A stretch of 5,419 bases of DNA from an uncultured Coleofasciculus sp. Lineage in GTDB: Bacteria; Cyanobacteriota; Cyanobacteriia; Cyanobacteriales; Coleofasciculaceae. Below are positions 1 through 5,419 of this stretch, one piece after another. How positions within the stretch are numbered: the stretch's first letter is position 1; each line of letters starts with the position of its first letter. The notes beneath the pieces are model-generated. The model ran no database searches. It saw only the letters and a program-made list of their open reading frames with translations, and was not told the origin of the DNA. The DNA lies in contig CADCTM010000038.1 of NCBI GenBank assembly GCA_902805485.1, positions 1-5,419 on the forward strand, given 5' to 3'. Made by a program: the position numbers and the translations under genes.

Positions 1-1224
1 CGCTTGAGCTTTTACCTTTAACTGATCCAAGCAATGACTAGACGTCCCCAAAATTTCATAAAGATCTATCCCCAGGCGTTTTCCACGAGGCGTTACCCGA
101 TCAACCCAGCGGCAGGGATAAATTGTCGAAGAAAGGTAGGGAGGTTGATTGCTACTATTAGCTTCAATCTCAGCTAGTTTATCATTACTTCGGATGTGGG
201 CAATTGTTGTGTTGCTAGCAAGGATGGGACAACCGTAGATCTTCGTTAATTCTTCCAGACGTGCAGCAGTATTTACAACATCACCAATGACAGTAGAATC
301 CATGCGAAGATCAGAACCCACAGTCCCAATCAAACCAATTCCCGTATGAACCCCAATACCCACCTGAACCGGCTGTTCTAAGTTATATTGTTGGCGATCG
401 CGATTAAATTGATTTAAATTTTCAAGCATTTTCACCGCCGCTTTTAGAGCATCTTCTGCGTGGTGATCAACGCGATCAAACACCGCCAAAATCGCGTCCC
501 CTAAAAACTTATCGACAAAACCATTATGAGCAGTAATTGCCTGACTCATCTGAGTAAAAAAGGCATTTAGCCACTCAAACGTTTGCATCGCGGCTTGTGA
601 TTCTGCTATTGCCGTAAAGCCTCGGATATCACAAAATAAGACAGTAAGTTCTTCTTCACGAGCATTCCCTAACTGAATAGATTCAACGCCACGAGGAGCA
701 ATGCGGTTTAAATATTGTTCAGGCACAAACAGGCGAAACTTTTCGGAGATATAATCATTAACCTCCCAAGCCGCCGCAATTTGTTGACGAGATTGTTCTT
801 TAACTTGTTGATTAATTTCTGTCTCAACTTGTTGCGATCGCATTTTGCTCAAGCGTAAGACGCTAGCAACTTTCGCCAACAAAACTTTGATATTAATCGG
901 CTTAGTGAGGTAATCATCTCCCATCATTTCCAAACCCCGCATCCGGGAATCATCATCATCCAAAGCTGTCAGAAAAATCACTGGGACAGCTTGGAGTTGG
1001 GGGTTCTCTCGCAGGCGACGACAAACTTCAAAGCCGTCCATTTTCGGCATCATCACATCCAGTAAAATCAAGTCTGGAATGGACTCTGTAGCAATTTCCA
1101 GCGCTTCAGTTCCTGATGCAGCTAATTGAGGAACGTAACCTTCACACACCAAAAGTTCTTCTAGTAAGAATAAATTACTGGGGTCATCATCGACGAGCAG
1201 GATACGGGGCGTAGCGTTTGCCAT
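1..1224 (-). CDS. Response regulator with class III adenylyl cyclase output domain (C-terminus cut by window edge)
   Basis: Probably makes cAMP from ATP in the cytoplasm under phosphorylation control. 408 codons are visible from the ATG at 1224-1222, open to the left edge. Residues 6-122 form a receiver with acid pair D12/D13, phospho-acceptor D56, T86 and K108, all intact. Residues 128-165 are a polar, Gln-rich, probably coiled linker. Residues 190-392 are the cyclase: metal-binding D199 (in LFCDIRGFT) and D243 (in KFLGDAILAVF), adenine-specifying K239, T311 where class IIIa enzymes have Asp, and transition-state N318 and R322. The full catalytic set predicts an active ATP-using enzyme; Thr at 311 marks class IIIb (as in Anabaena CyaB1 and Spirulina CyaC). 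At least 16 residues follow the domain. The ribosome site is weak (AGG about 6 nt upstream), but the receiver fold begins at once, so the start is credible. It lies downstream of, and codirectional with, the hybrid kinase, its likely partner. cyaC-like; no symbol assigned because the architecture differs from CyaC. Confidence 0.95.
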   Translation of the reverse strand, partial: MANATPRILLVDDDPSNLFLLEELLVCEGYVPQLAASGTEALEIATESIPDLILLDVMMPKMDGFEVCRRLRENPQLQAVPVIFLTALDDDDSRMRGLEMMGDDYLTKPINIKVLLAKVASVLRLSKMRSQQVETEINQQVKEQSRQQIAAAWEVNDYISEKFRLFVPEQYLNRIAPRGVESIQLGNAREEELTVLFCDIRGFTAIAESQAAMQTFEWLNAFFTQMSQAITAHNGFVDKFLGDAILAVFDRVDHHAEDALKAAVKMLENLNQFNRDRQQYNLEQPVQVGIGVHTGIGLIGTVGSDLRMDSTVIGDVVNTAARLEELTKIYGCPILASNTTIAHIRSNDKLAEIEANSSNQPPYLSSTIYPCRWVDRVTPRGKRLGIDLYEILGTSSHCLDQLKVKAQA

Positions 1225-1356
1225 GAACCTAACGAGAAATTTATAACTTGATTGAAGACAGCCTTTGTGCAAAAACCATTCTTACTTGGTAGATGCTAAC
1301 GCCTGTCGCTTTAACTTTTTGTGAAACTTTAAATAAGACTGTGCAGTGAGCTGAAC

Positions 1357-1515
1357 TTAATTTAATTGTTGAATAGATACCCCTGAATCGCCGTTGCCTT
1401 GCTCTTGCCAGCTCTTATTAACAATAGTGACACTGATAAAGTTCAATTTGTTTGTTGGGAGCCGATGAGAAAGCTGTATATTTCTTAACATATTCAACCC
1501 AACAAGCGATTGCAT
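1357..1515 (-). CDS. Doubtful small ORF, 52 aa
   Basis: An ATG at 1515-1513 opens 52 codons ending in TAA at 1359-1357. It is preceded by GAGGAGA, which would be a strong Shine-Dalgarno but sits only 1-2 nt from the ATG, closer than normal. The product begins MQSLVGLNMLRNIQ, is polar, and has no signal peptide, membrane segment or motif I recognise. It lies between two codirectional genes and just after a weak promoter-like sequence, so it could be a leader ORF or a small cotranscribed gene. An ORF this short also arises easily by chance. Included so it can be tested, not as a confident gene. Confidence 0.15.
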   Translation of the reverse strand: MQSLVGLNMLRNIQLSHRLPTNKLNFISVTIVNKSWQEQGNGDSGVSIQQLN

Positions 1516-1528
1516 TCTCCTCTAGGCG

Positions 1529-1557
1529 TATATCCTATCTCTTTCTTTGGACGACAA
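1529..1557 (-). promoter_or_regulatory. Weak candidate sigma70-type promoter in the kinase-cyclase gap
   Basis: Read on the minus strand, TTGTCG (1557-1552) and GATATA (1534-1529) are separated by 17 bp. Matches to TTGACA and TATAAT are 4/6 and 3/6. Transcription would start near 1522, giving a leader of about 300 nt for the cyclase. The spacing is ideal but the hexamers are poor; a prediction only. Confidence 0.2.
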
Positions 1558-1592
1558 CCGTGGGTCTAAGTTAGCACACCATCCTGGGAGTC

Positions 1593-3890
1593 CTAAGTTG
1601 CACTCTCAGTAGCAATCAAAGAGCGCACCATTGCAATCACTTTTTCAAATTCTAAAGGTTGGCTCAAGTAATCATCAGCCCCTGCTTGGAGGCAGCGATC
1701 GCGCTCTGCGCTAGCCTTCGGCAACGCCAAGGGCGATCGCTCTTTACTCGCTTCGCGATCGCCTTGCATAGCCATTTCCGTCACCGCAATTATAGGCACT
1801 GTCTGCCAAATAGTATGAGCTTTTAACGTACGTATTAGCTCAACTCCATCCACCCCAGGCAACTGGATATCCATCAAAATCAAATCGGGTAGCGACTCAG
1901 GCGTTACCAAAGGCGAATGAATCATTTCCAGCATCGTCTCACCGTCCTCAATCAAGTTCACGGCATAACCCTCAAGTTCCAAGACTTCCAAAATCAGCGA
2001 CTGGTTGTAAGCCTGATCTTCCACTACCAAAATCTGTTTGGCATCTCTAGGCAGGGATACCTTTTTCATAAAGGCACAACCTGGCTGTTGAGACTCACTC
2101 TCCCAAGCCTTAGGGGATAAAGTCGATCGCTGTTCAGTCAGTGGTAGCCAAACCCGAAAAGTACTCCCCGCATTTTCTTGTGATGCCACAGAAACCGTAC
2201 CGCCGTGGAGTTCGGCGAGTCGCTTCGTCAGTGCCAGACCTAACCCAGTGCCTTCATGACGCCGCGCTAAGGAAGAATCAACCTGCTGGAACGGGCGAAA
2301 CAGCAAATGCAACTTGTCTTCAGGAATTCCAATGCCGCTATCGATTACTTCCAGGCACAGATAAGGAGTACTAGAATTTACCGGACTGTGATCGGGGCGC
2401 ACTTCCTGTTGCAACTGGGAACCATAAGCTAGTTGTCCCCTCAGCTTCACACTTCCCTCTTCGGGAGTAAATTTTACAGCATTCGAGAGGAGGTTAATTA
2501 AAATTTGGCTGACACGCCGCTCATCCAAGGAAGCCTGGTTTAAACGCGGGTCAAGTTCTAAAGACACTTCCAGTCGTTTCTTATCCGCACGGGACTGAAT
2601 CATCTTCAGGCACTGGTGACACAGCGCTTGGATCGATACAGCCTTCAGCTCAAGCTCGGCTTTTCCCGCCTCAATTTTCGACAAATCGAGAATATTGTTA
2701 ATTAATTGCAGCAGGTGCTGACCGCTGGTTTCAATCGCTTTAACGTGATTAACTTGGCGCGGTGTCAAAGAACCGCCAGTACCGCGTTGCAACAAATTGG
2801 AAAACCCCAGAATGCTGTTCAGAGGGGTTCGCAGTTCGTGAGACATCGAGGCAAGAAATTCTGATTTCAACTGAGATGCCCGTTCTAATTCCTCATTCGC
2901 TCGACGCAGGTGTTCTTGAGCTTGGGCGCGTTCGATGGCAACACCCAAAGTGCGACAAGCTGCCAGCAGCATATCCTGTTGTGGCGCGTTCTGAAGTTTT
3001 TGTCCAGAGCGAGATTCCAGCGTCAAGACGCCAATAATTCTACCAGTAGCACCAGGAATCGGAAAAATCCCTAATTGACCAATTCCAGGGTGTCGAAAGG
3101 CAGCAACGGCTTGGGGATGGTTTTGGTAGTCTTCAACAAACAGAGGCTCACCTGTGGCTACAACCTGCCACAGCAGCCCTTGACCATAGGGGATACCTTG
3201 ATGTAGCAAAGCTTCCATTTCCTTGGCTACCACCGTGCCGTAGGTGGCAATGAACTGGGTTGAGACTTGATTGGTGAGCATAGTGGCATAGGCGTTTTTT
3301 CCATCACCACTAATCACTTTCACATCCCCAAAGGACGCGGACATTATCTGTACCAAGTAAGATAAGGCAAACTGTCCGATTTCCCTCAAGTCACTGGCAG
3401 GTTGCAGCCGTTCTGTGAGTTCCTGTAAAAATCTCAGGCGTTTGACTTCGGTGTTCAAACTTGCCTCCATTAGTATCGCTTCCTTTCGGGCTTGTTCTTT
3501 GACGGTAACGTCGCGAAAGGTAAACAAGCGTCCACCTGTGGAGGTGGTGGTAATATTCACTTCTAGATGAATGCCGTTGAGTTGTTCTAAGGTAAAGGAA
3601 ACGTTTTCTGCCTCAGTCGGTAGTAAGAGTGATAGAAGCTGTTCGGCTTGAGCTAGATACCAGTAACCTTGGGCAACAACCTGAGCGCACAGTTCATGAA
3701 AGGGAGGCTTTTGAGCCAGCCAGTCGGCAGAAAGTCCCCAATTGTGCAGTAACTGTTGATTGAACAGAACCAGATGGTGCGACGAATCAAGGAGCGCGAT
3801 CGCGTTGTCCACCTGGTTAAGAATTAGCTGTTGCTCTGCCTTTAACTGTTGTAAATGCCGCTCAATTTGCTCAGGTTGCATAATTTTCAT
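1593..3890 (-). CDS. Cytoplasmic hybrid sensor histidine kinase (PAS-like, GAF, HisKA, HATPase_c, receiver), 765 aa
   Basis: Autophosphorylating sensor kinase. Residues 20-130 look like a PAS fold (NAIALLDSSHHLVLFNQ) and 158-322 a GAF domain. There is no cysteine at a bilin-attachment context and no NKFDE-type cyclic-nucleotide motif, so the ligand is unknown. A short coiled helix (323-345) leads to HisKA with H351 in SHELRTP. The ATPase domain has an N-box (N466, N470), DSGIGI (517-522), FRPF (531-534) and GTGLGL (547-552), so the kinase core appears complete. The receiver (618-762) has E624/D625, D674 and T704. Two oddities: the usual lysine is Q744 (LSQPL), and T704 to Q744 spans 40 residues instead of about 22 because of an 18-residue repeat-derived insertion. 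There are no membrane segments. The start at 3890 has no clear Shine-Dalgarno; M4 is an alternative three codons in. It lies upstream of and codirectional with the receiver-cyclase gene, its likely phosphorylation target. Transcription probably starts in 3891-4162, near the CRP-like site. Confidence 0.95.
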   Translation of the reverse strand: MKIMQPEQIERHLQQLKAEQQLILNQVDNAIALLDSSHHLVLFNQQLLHNWGLSADWLAQKPPFHELCAQVVAQGYWYLAQAEQLLSLLLPTEAENVSFTLEQLNGIHLEVNITTTSTGGRLFTFRDVTVKEQARKEAILMEASLNTEVKRLRFLQELTERLQPASDLREIGQFALSYLVQIMSASFGDVKVISGDGKNAYATMLTNQVSTQFIATYGTVVAKEMEALLHQGIPYGQGLLWQVVATGEPLFVEDYQNHPQAVAAFRHPGIGQLGIFPIPGATGRIIGVLTLESRSGQKLQNAPQQDMLLAACRTLGVAIERAQAQEHLRRANEELERASQLKSEFLASMSHELRTPLNSILGFSNLLQRGTGGSLTPRQVNHVKAIETSGQHLLQLINNILDLSKIEAGKAELELKAVSIQALCHQCLKMIQSRADKKRLEVSLELDPRLNQASLDERRVSQILINLLSNAVKFTPEEGSVKLRGQLAYGSQLQQEVRPDHSPVNSSTPYLCLEVIDSGIGIPEDKLHLLFRPFQQVDSSLARRHEGTGLGLALTKRLAELHGGTVSVASQENAGSTFRVWLPLTEQRSTLSPKAWESESQQPGCAFMKKVSLPRDAKQILVVEDQAYNQSLILEVLELEGYAVNLIEDGETMLEMIHSPLVTPESLPDLILMDIQLPGVDGVELIRTLKAHTIWQTVPIIAVTEMAMQGDREASKERSPLALPKASAERDRCLQAGADDYLSQPLEFEKVIAMVRSLIATESAT
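1695..1762. repeat. HIP1-rich small repeat inserted in frame within the kinase receiver domain
   Basis: Three GCGATCGC palindromes lie in 68 bp (1695-1702, 1733-1740, 1755-1762). Between the first two are a hairpin at 1715-1732 (CCTTcGGC, loop AAC, GCCAAGG, one bulged C) and a small inverted repeat at 1701-1711 (GCGC-TCT-GCGC). On the coding strand the extra codons give about residues 713-730, low-complexity Ala/Ser/Lys/Pro-rich sequence ending in PKASAER, between GDR and DRCLQAG. Removing 54 bp restores a normal receiver length and an uninterrupted GDRDRCLQAG-type helix. The flanking Asp-Arg pair on both sides, each encoded in a HIP1 copy, resembles a target duplication. This fits the very small dispersed repeats known from filamentous cyanobacteria. 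The family assignment is inference. Confidence 0.75.
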
Positions 3891-3972
3891 CGGCGTTCGT
3901 GAGAGGTATATGGTAACGCTTCTTTTAATTTAGGAAACGTAATATTTGTTAGAAGTGAGTGAGTCTTGGGCA

Positions 3973-3994
3973 TTTTGTGATCGGTGACACAAAA
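3973..3994. promoter_or_regulatory. Candidate CRP/FNR-family operator (cAMP-CRP, or possibly NtcA)
   Basis: A perfect 7-bp inverted repeat, TTTTGTG (3973-3979) and CACAAAA (3988-3994) with 8 bp between, has the 22-bp size of a CRP site. Against TGTGA-N6-TCACA it matches 9 of 10 positions (TGTGA, then ACACA). A match this good is expected about 0.02 times in the window's intergenic DNA, by a simple equal-base estimate. It also fits the loose TGT-N10-ACA form of NtcA sites, but lacks the preferred GTA-N8-TAC. The centre is about 93 bp upstream of the kinase ATG and 179 bp upstream of the divergent ATG. Confidence 0.5.
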
Positions 3995-4150
3995 ATAGCG
4001 GATCTAAGTCCCACTCGGCAACTGCTCTCGATCAAACCGTCAGTGTGACGATTAAAACAAGAGTATATGAGAGCGATCGCTTCTATCTAAAGTTAGACGT
4101 GCTGAAATAAACAGAAGCCGACGCACAAAATAAAGTTCACTGCACAGCAA

Positions 4151-4157
4151 GAGAGGG
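4151..4157 (+). promoter_or_regulatory. Ribosome binding site for the 4163 start (competing site at 4187-4192)
   Basis: GAGAGGG lies 5 nt before the ATG at 4163. A second purine-rich block, GAGGAG at 4187-4192, lies 9 nt before an in-frame ATG at 4202 and matches the anti-Shine-Dalgarno better. The sequence does not decide between a 390-aa and a 377-aa product. Confidence 0.4.
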
Positions 4158-4162
4158 TTGTC

Positions 4163-5335
4163 ATGCAAACTTTAAAGCAGGGGTTTGAGGAGCGCAATCT
4201 CATGACAAAGTTGGCGGACGCACTGGAGCAAGATTGGCAAGATCGCCTAGCAAGTGATTATCCCGATCAAAGCCCAGTGACAAGAAAAAGTATCATCAAA
4301 TGGTTAATGGGAGAAGACCTGGAGCGGTTTGACAGTCTGATGCCAAACCAGTTAGTGATTGTCCGCCAAGCGATGGATTATCGCTACCGGATTTTGCGAC
4401 AGCGCTATCTGGGGGTAGAACCTCAGCGAGCTTATCGCAATTTGACAGCGCGACTAGCATCTTTGGTGACATTACGCAATAAAATTCGCACTTGGGTTTC
4501 CCTGAGTCGCGATCGCCAACGGGCTGTCGTTGATGTCTTACAAGAAGTTATTCAAGAATTATTAAATAGCGATCGCTATATTCAAAAACAAATTGCTTGG
4601 ATTGCCCAATGTACAGATGACATCCGCCTGCGGGATGCTTTATTACTCACTACCGTAGAGGAATATTGTTTACGCCCAATTCGCAATCAACCGTTACTCG
4701 TGTATCGATTCGTTAACTTCTTGCGTCGCTCTCAGCGCGGTGGCATGACTCATGTGCCGGAAGGTGAGTTAGTGCGCTTAGTTTCTGAGGAAGTGACTCC
4801 AGAGGATACGGATACACCAGTAAGTTTATTGGATAACCAAGCTGTTGCCGATTACCACGACACCCAAGCTTGGGAAGAGCAACAGACGCAGCGGTTAATT
4901 GTGCGTCAAGAATTTGAGGCTTATTTAATCGAAAATTTGGGGATGGATGCCGCAGTTTGGTTGCGACTTTACCTCCAAGGACAGTCCCAAGAAGCGATCG
5001 CTTCTGCTTTAAATAAGCCAGTTAAGGAAATCTATCGACTACGCGAAAAAATTAGCTACCATGCTATTCGTGTTTTTTCAATCAAAGAAAAACCGGAATT
5101 GGTCGCCAATTGGTTGGAGAATTCATTACAGGAGCATAGTTTGGGGCTAACACCGAAGCAGTGGAAGGAGTTTTTGGACAACCTGACACCAGAGGAGCGC
5201 CAGTTGTTGGAGCAATTCAAAGCAAATAAACCAATAGAAGCGATCGCCAAAGACTTAAACCTGAAGATTAACCAGGTGATAGGTGAATGGAGTAAAATTT
5301 ATTTGGCAGCTCAAGCTCTACGAAGCGCTTCTTAA
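4163..5335 (+). CDS. Conserved cyanobacterial protein with two sigma-region-4-like HTH segments, 390 aa; possibly HetZ-related family
   Basis: Probably a cytoplasmic DNA-binding or regulatory protein. The function is not established from sequence. The N-terminal two thirds (1-255) are helical and rich in Arg, Leu and Gln, with the basic, family-like stretches MDYRYRILRQRYLG (71-84) and RPIRNQPLLVYRFVNFLRR (171-189). I do not recognise a catalytic motif or membrane segment. Residues 265-303 (WLRLYLQGQSQEAIA...YRLREKI) resemble the HTH of sigma factor region 4. Residues 347-385 (IEAIAKDLNLKINQV) repeat that pattern 82 residues later without gaps. From memory, proteins like this are annotated as HetZ-related in cyanobacterial genomes, but I could not check this. 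The start used has GAGAGGG about 5 nt upstream. M14 (4202) has GAGGAG 9 nt upstream and would give 377 aa starting MTKLADALEQDW; either is possible. Transcribed divergently from the kinase. The coding sequence contains four HIP1 copies. Confidence 0.9.
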   Translation: MQTLKQGFEERNLMTKLADALEQDWQDRLASDYPDQSPVTRKSIIKWLMGEDLERFDSLMPNQLVIVRQAMDYRYRILRQRYLGVEPQRAYRNLTARLASLVTLRNKIRTWVSLSRDRQRAVVDVLQEVIQELLNSDRYIQKQIAWIAQCTDDIRLRDALLLTTVEEYCLRPIRNQPLLVYRFVNFLRRSQRGGMTHVPEGELVRLVSEEVTPEDTDTPVSLLDNQAVADYHDTQAWEEQQTQRLIVRQEFEAYLIENLGMDAAVWLRLYLQGQSQEAIASALNKPVKEIYRLREKISYHAIRVFSIKEKPELVANWLENSLQEHSLGLTPKQWKEFLDNLTPEERQLLEQFKANKPIEAIAKDLNLKINQVIGEWSKIYLAAQALRSAS

Positions 5336-5388
5336 GCAGAGGTAAACCGCGAGGAAGCTCTTTCAATAAACTTTTTTAGCCAATAAAT

Positions 5389-5410
5389 CGCCCGAAATCT
5401 CAGTCGGGCG
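5389..5410. terminator. GC-rich hairpin after the HTH gene, possible terminator
   Basis: CGCCCGA (5389-5395) and TCGGGCG (5404-5410) form a perfect 7-bp stem with an 8-nt loop, 54 bp after the stop codon at 5333-5335. On the plus strand no T run follows in the 9 visible bases. On the minus strand the stem is followed by ATTTATT, a weak T-rich tail. It may therefore terminate a convergent gene entering from the right, act in both directions, or be a rho-independent terminator only partly visible. Confidence 0.5.
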
Positions 5411-5419
5411 CGCCTGGAG

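Larger units (their letters stand above)
1225..1592. other. 368-bp intergenic gap between kinase and cyclase genes
   Basis: No recognisable protein or RNA family is visible. On the minus strand, the direction of both flanking genes, I see a weak promoter-like pair (1529-1557), a doubtful 52-codon ORF (1357-1515), and a -10-like TATAAA at 1245-1240 that would leave a leader of only about 9 nt before the cyclase ATG and has no good -35 partner. A perfect 8-bp inverted repeat (TTGTTGGG at 1452-1459, CCCAACAA at 1498-1505) encloses a 5-bp inner repeat (AGAAA at 1468-1472, TTTCT at 1481-1485). One 8-bp repeat at this spacing is expected by chance in roughly a quarter of such gaps, so it is not strong evidence for a structured RNA. 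No hairpin with a T run follows the kinase stop, so read-through from the kinase is possible. The gap is long for a tight operon and suggests the cyclase has its own promoter as well. Confidence 0.6.
3891..4162. other. Divergent promoter region between kinase gene and HTH-protein gene
   Basis: These 272 bp separate two genes transcribed away from each other and must hold promoters for both. Visible elements are the CRP-like palindrome (3973-3994), a weaker TGTGA half-site at 4044-4048 (8/10 over the two half-sites), an intergenic HIP1 copy (4073-4080), and AT-rich stretches. For the kinase, TAAATT at 3932-3927 could be a -10, which would place the CRP-like site about 62 bp upstream of the start, a class I activator spacing. 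Its -35 is poor. For the plus-strand gene, TATATG at 4064-4069 and TATCTA at 4084-4089 are -10-like, but neither has a good -35. Promoter positions are therefore unresolved. Confidence 0.6.
394..5247. repeat. Dispersed HIP1 octamers (GCGATCGC), eleven copies
   Basis: Exact GCGATCGC copies occur at 394-401, 834-841, 1695-1702, 1733-1740, 1755-1762, 3796-3803, 4073-4080, 4509-4516, 4569-4576, 4994-5001 and 5240-5247. That is about two per kb against an expectation near 0.1 per window for a random octamer, and it is the signature of HIP1-rich cyanobacteria. All but 4073-4080 lie in coding sequence. The span given here covers the set; it is not one continuous element. Confidence 0.97.

Noticed and set aside
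1338..1350. Shared 11-mer TCACTGCACAG upstream of the cyclase (minus strand) and upstream of the HTH gene (4137-4147)
   Set aside because: Several 11-mer matches are expected by chance in a 5.4-kb self-comparison on both strands. AAGTTCA also lies near both copies, but at different spacing, so a shared operator is not supported.
1452..1505. 8-bp inverted repeat with an inner 5-bp repeat as a possible riboswitch or terminator
   Set aside because: There is no T run on either side, no match to a known riboswitch, and the chance expectation is not small. Kept only as part of the gap description.
1917..3037. Plus-strand ORFs at 1917-2120, 2141-2374 and 2762-3037
   Set aside because: They lie antisense inside the well-supported kinase gene, have no recognisable motif, and their compositions are those of shadow frames.
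2918..3419. GAF domain of the kinase as a phytochrome or cyanobacteriochrome light sensor
   Set aside because: No cysteine lies in a bilin-binding context. The only Cys in the domain, C312, is in the terminal helix, so photosensing is not supported.
2918..3419. GAF domain as a cAMP-binding domain like those of CyaB1
   Set aside because: No NKFDE-type motif is visible.
5056..5250. Minus-strand ORF of 64 codons
   Set aside because: It is antisense to the HTH-protein gene, with no supporting motif and no convincing ribosome site.
5322..5331. Perfect palindrome GAAGCGCTTC at the end of the HTH gene
   Set aside because: It is loop-free and explained by the final codons; there is no T run after it, so it is not a terminator.

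Overview
The window looks like chromosomal DNA from a cyanobacterium of the larger, probably filamentous kind. The evidence is eleven copies of the HIP1 palindrome GCGATCGC in 5.4 kb, moderate GC content, and three proteins of typical cyanobacterial architecture. There are no rRNA, tRNA, CRISPR, transposase or phage genes.

Layout from left to right. (1) Complement of 1-1224: the N-terminal 408 residues of a response regulator whose output domain is a class III adenylyl cyclase; it runs off the left edge. (2) 1225-1592: a 368-bp gap with no convincing gene, holding only a weak candidate promoter and a doubtful 52-codon ORF. (3) Complement of 1593-3890: a 765-aa soluble hybrid histidine kinase (PAS-like, GAF, HisKA, HATPase, receiver). 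Its receiver is interrupted in frame by an 18-residue insertion coming from a small HIP1-rich repeat, and the usual conserved lysine is glutamine. (4) 3891-4162: a 272-bp divergent promoter region with a good CRP-type palindrome at 3973-3994. (5) 4163-5335, plus strand: a 390-aa conserved cyanobacterial protein with two tandem sigma-region-4-like helix-turn-helix segments. From memory it resembles proteins annotated as HetZ-related. (6) 5336-5419: a GC-rich hairpin just before the right edge.

Working model (inference): the kinase senses a cytoplasmic signal through PAS and GAF and passes phosphate, directly or by relay, to the receiver of the adjacent cyclase, so controlling cAMP production. 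The cyclase has the threonine substitution typical of class IIIb enzymes, several of which respond to bicarbonate or CO2. A cAMP-receptor-type operator lies between the kinase gene and the divergent HTH gene. The locus could therefore be a self-contained cAMP circuit: sensor, cyclase, cAMP-CRP feedback on the sensor promoter, and possibly on a DNA-binding regulator. The individual domains are well supported; the circuit is a hypothesis.
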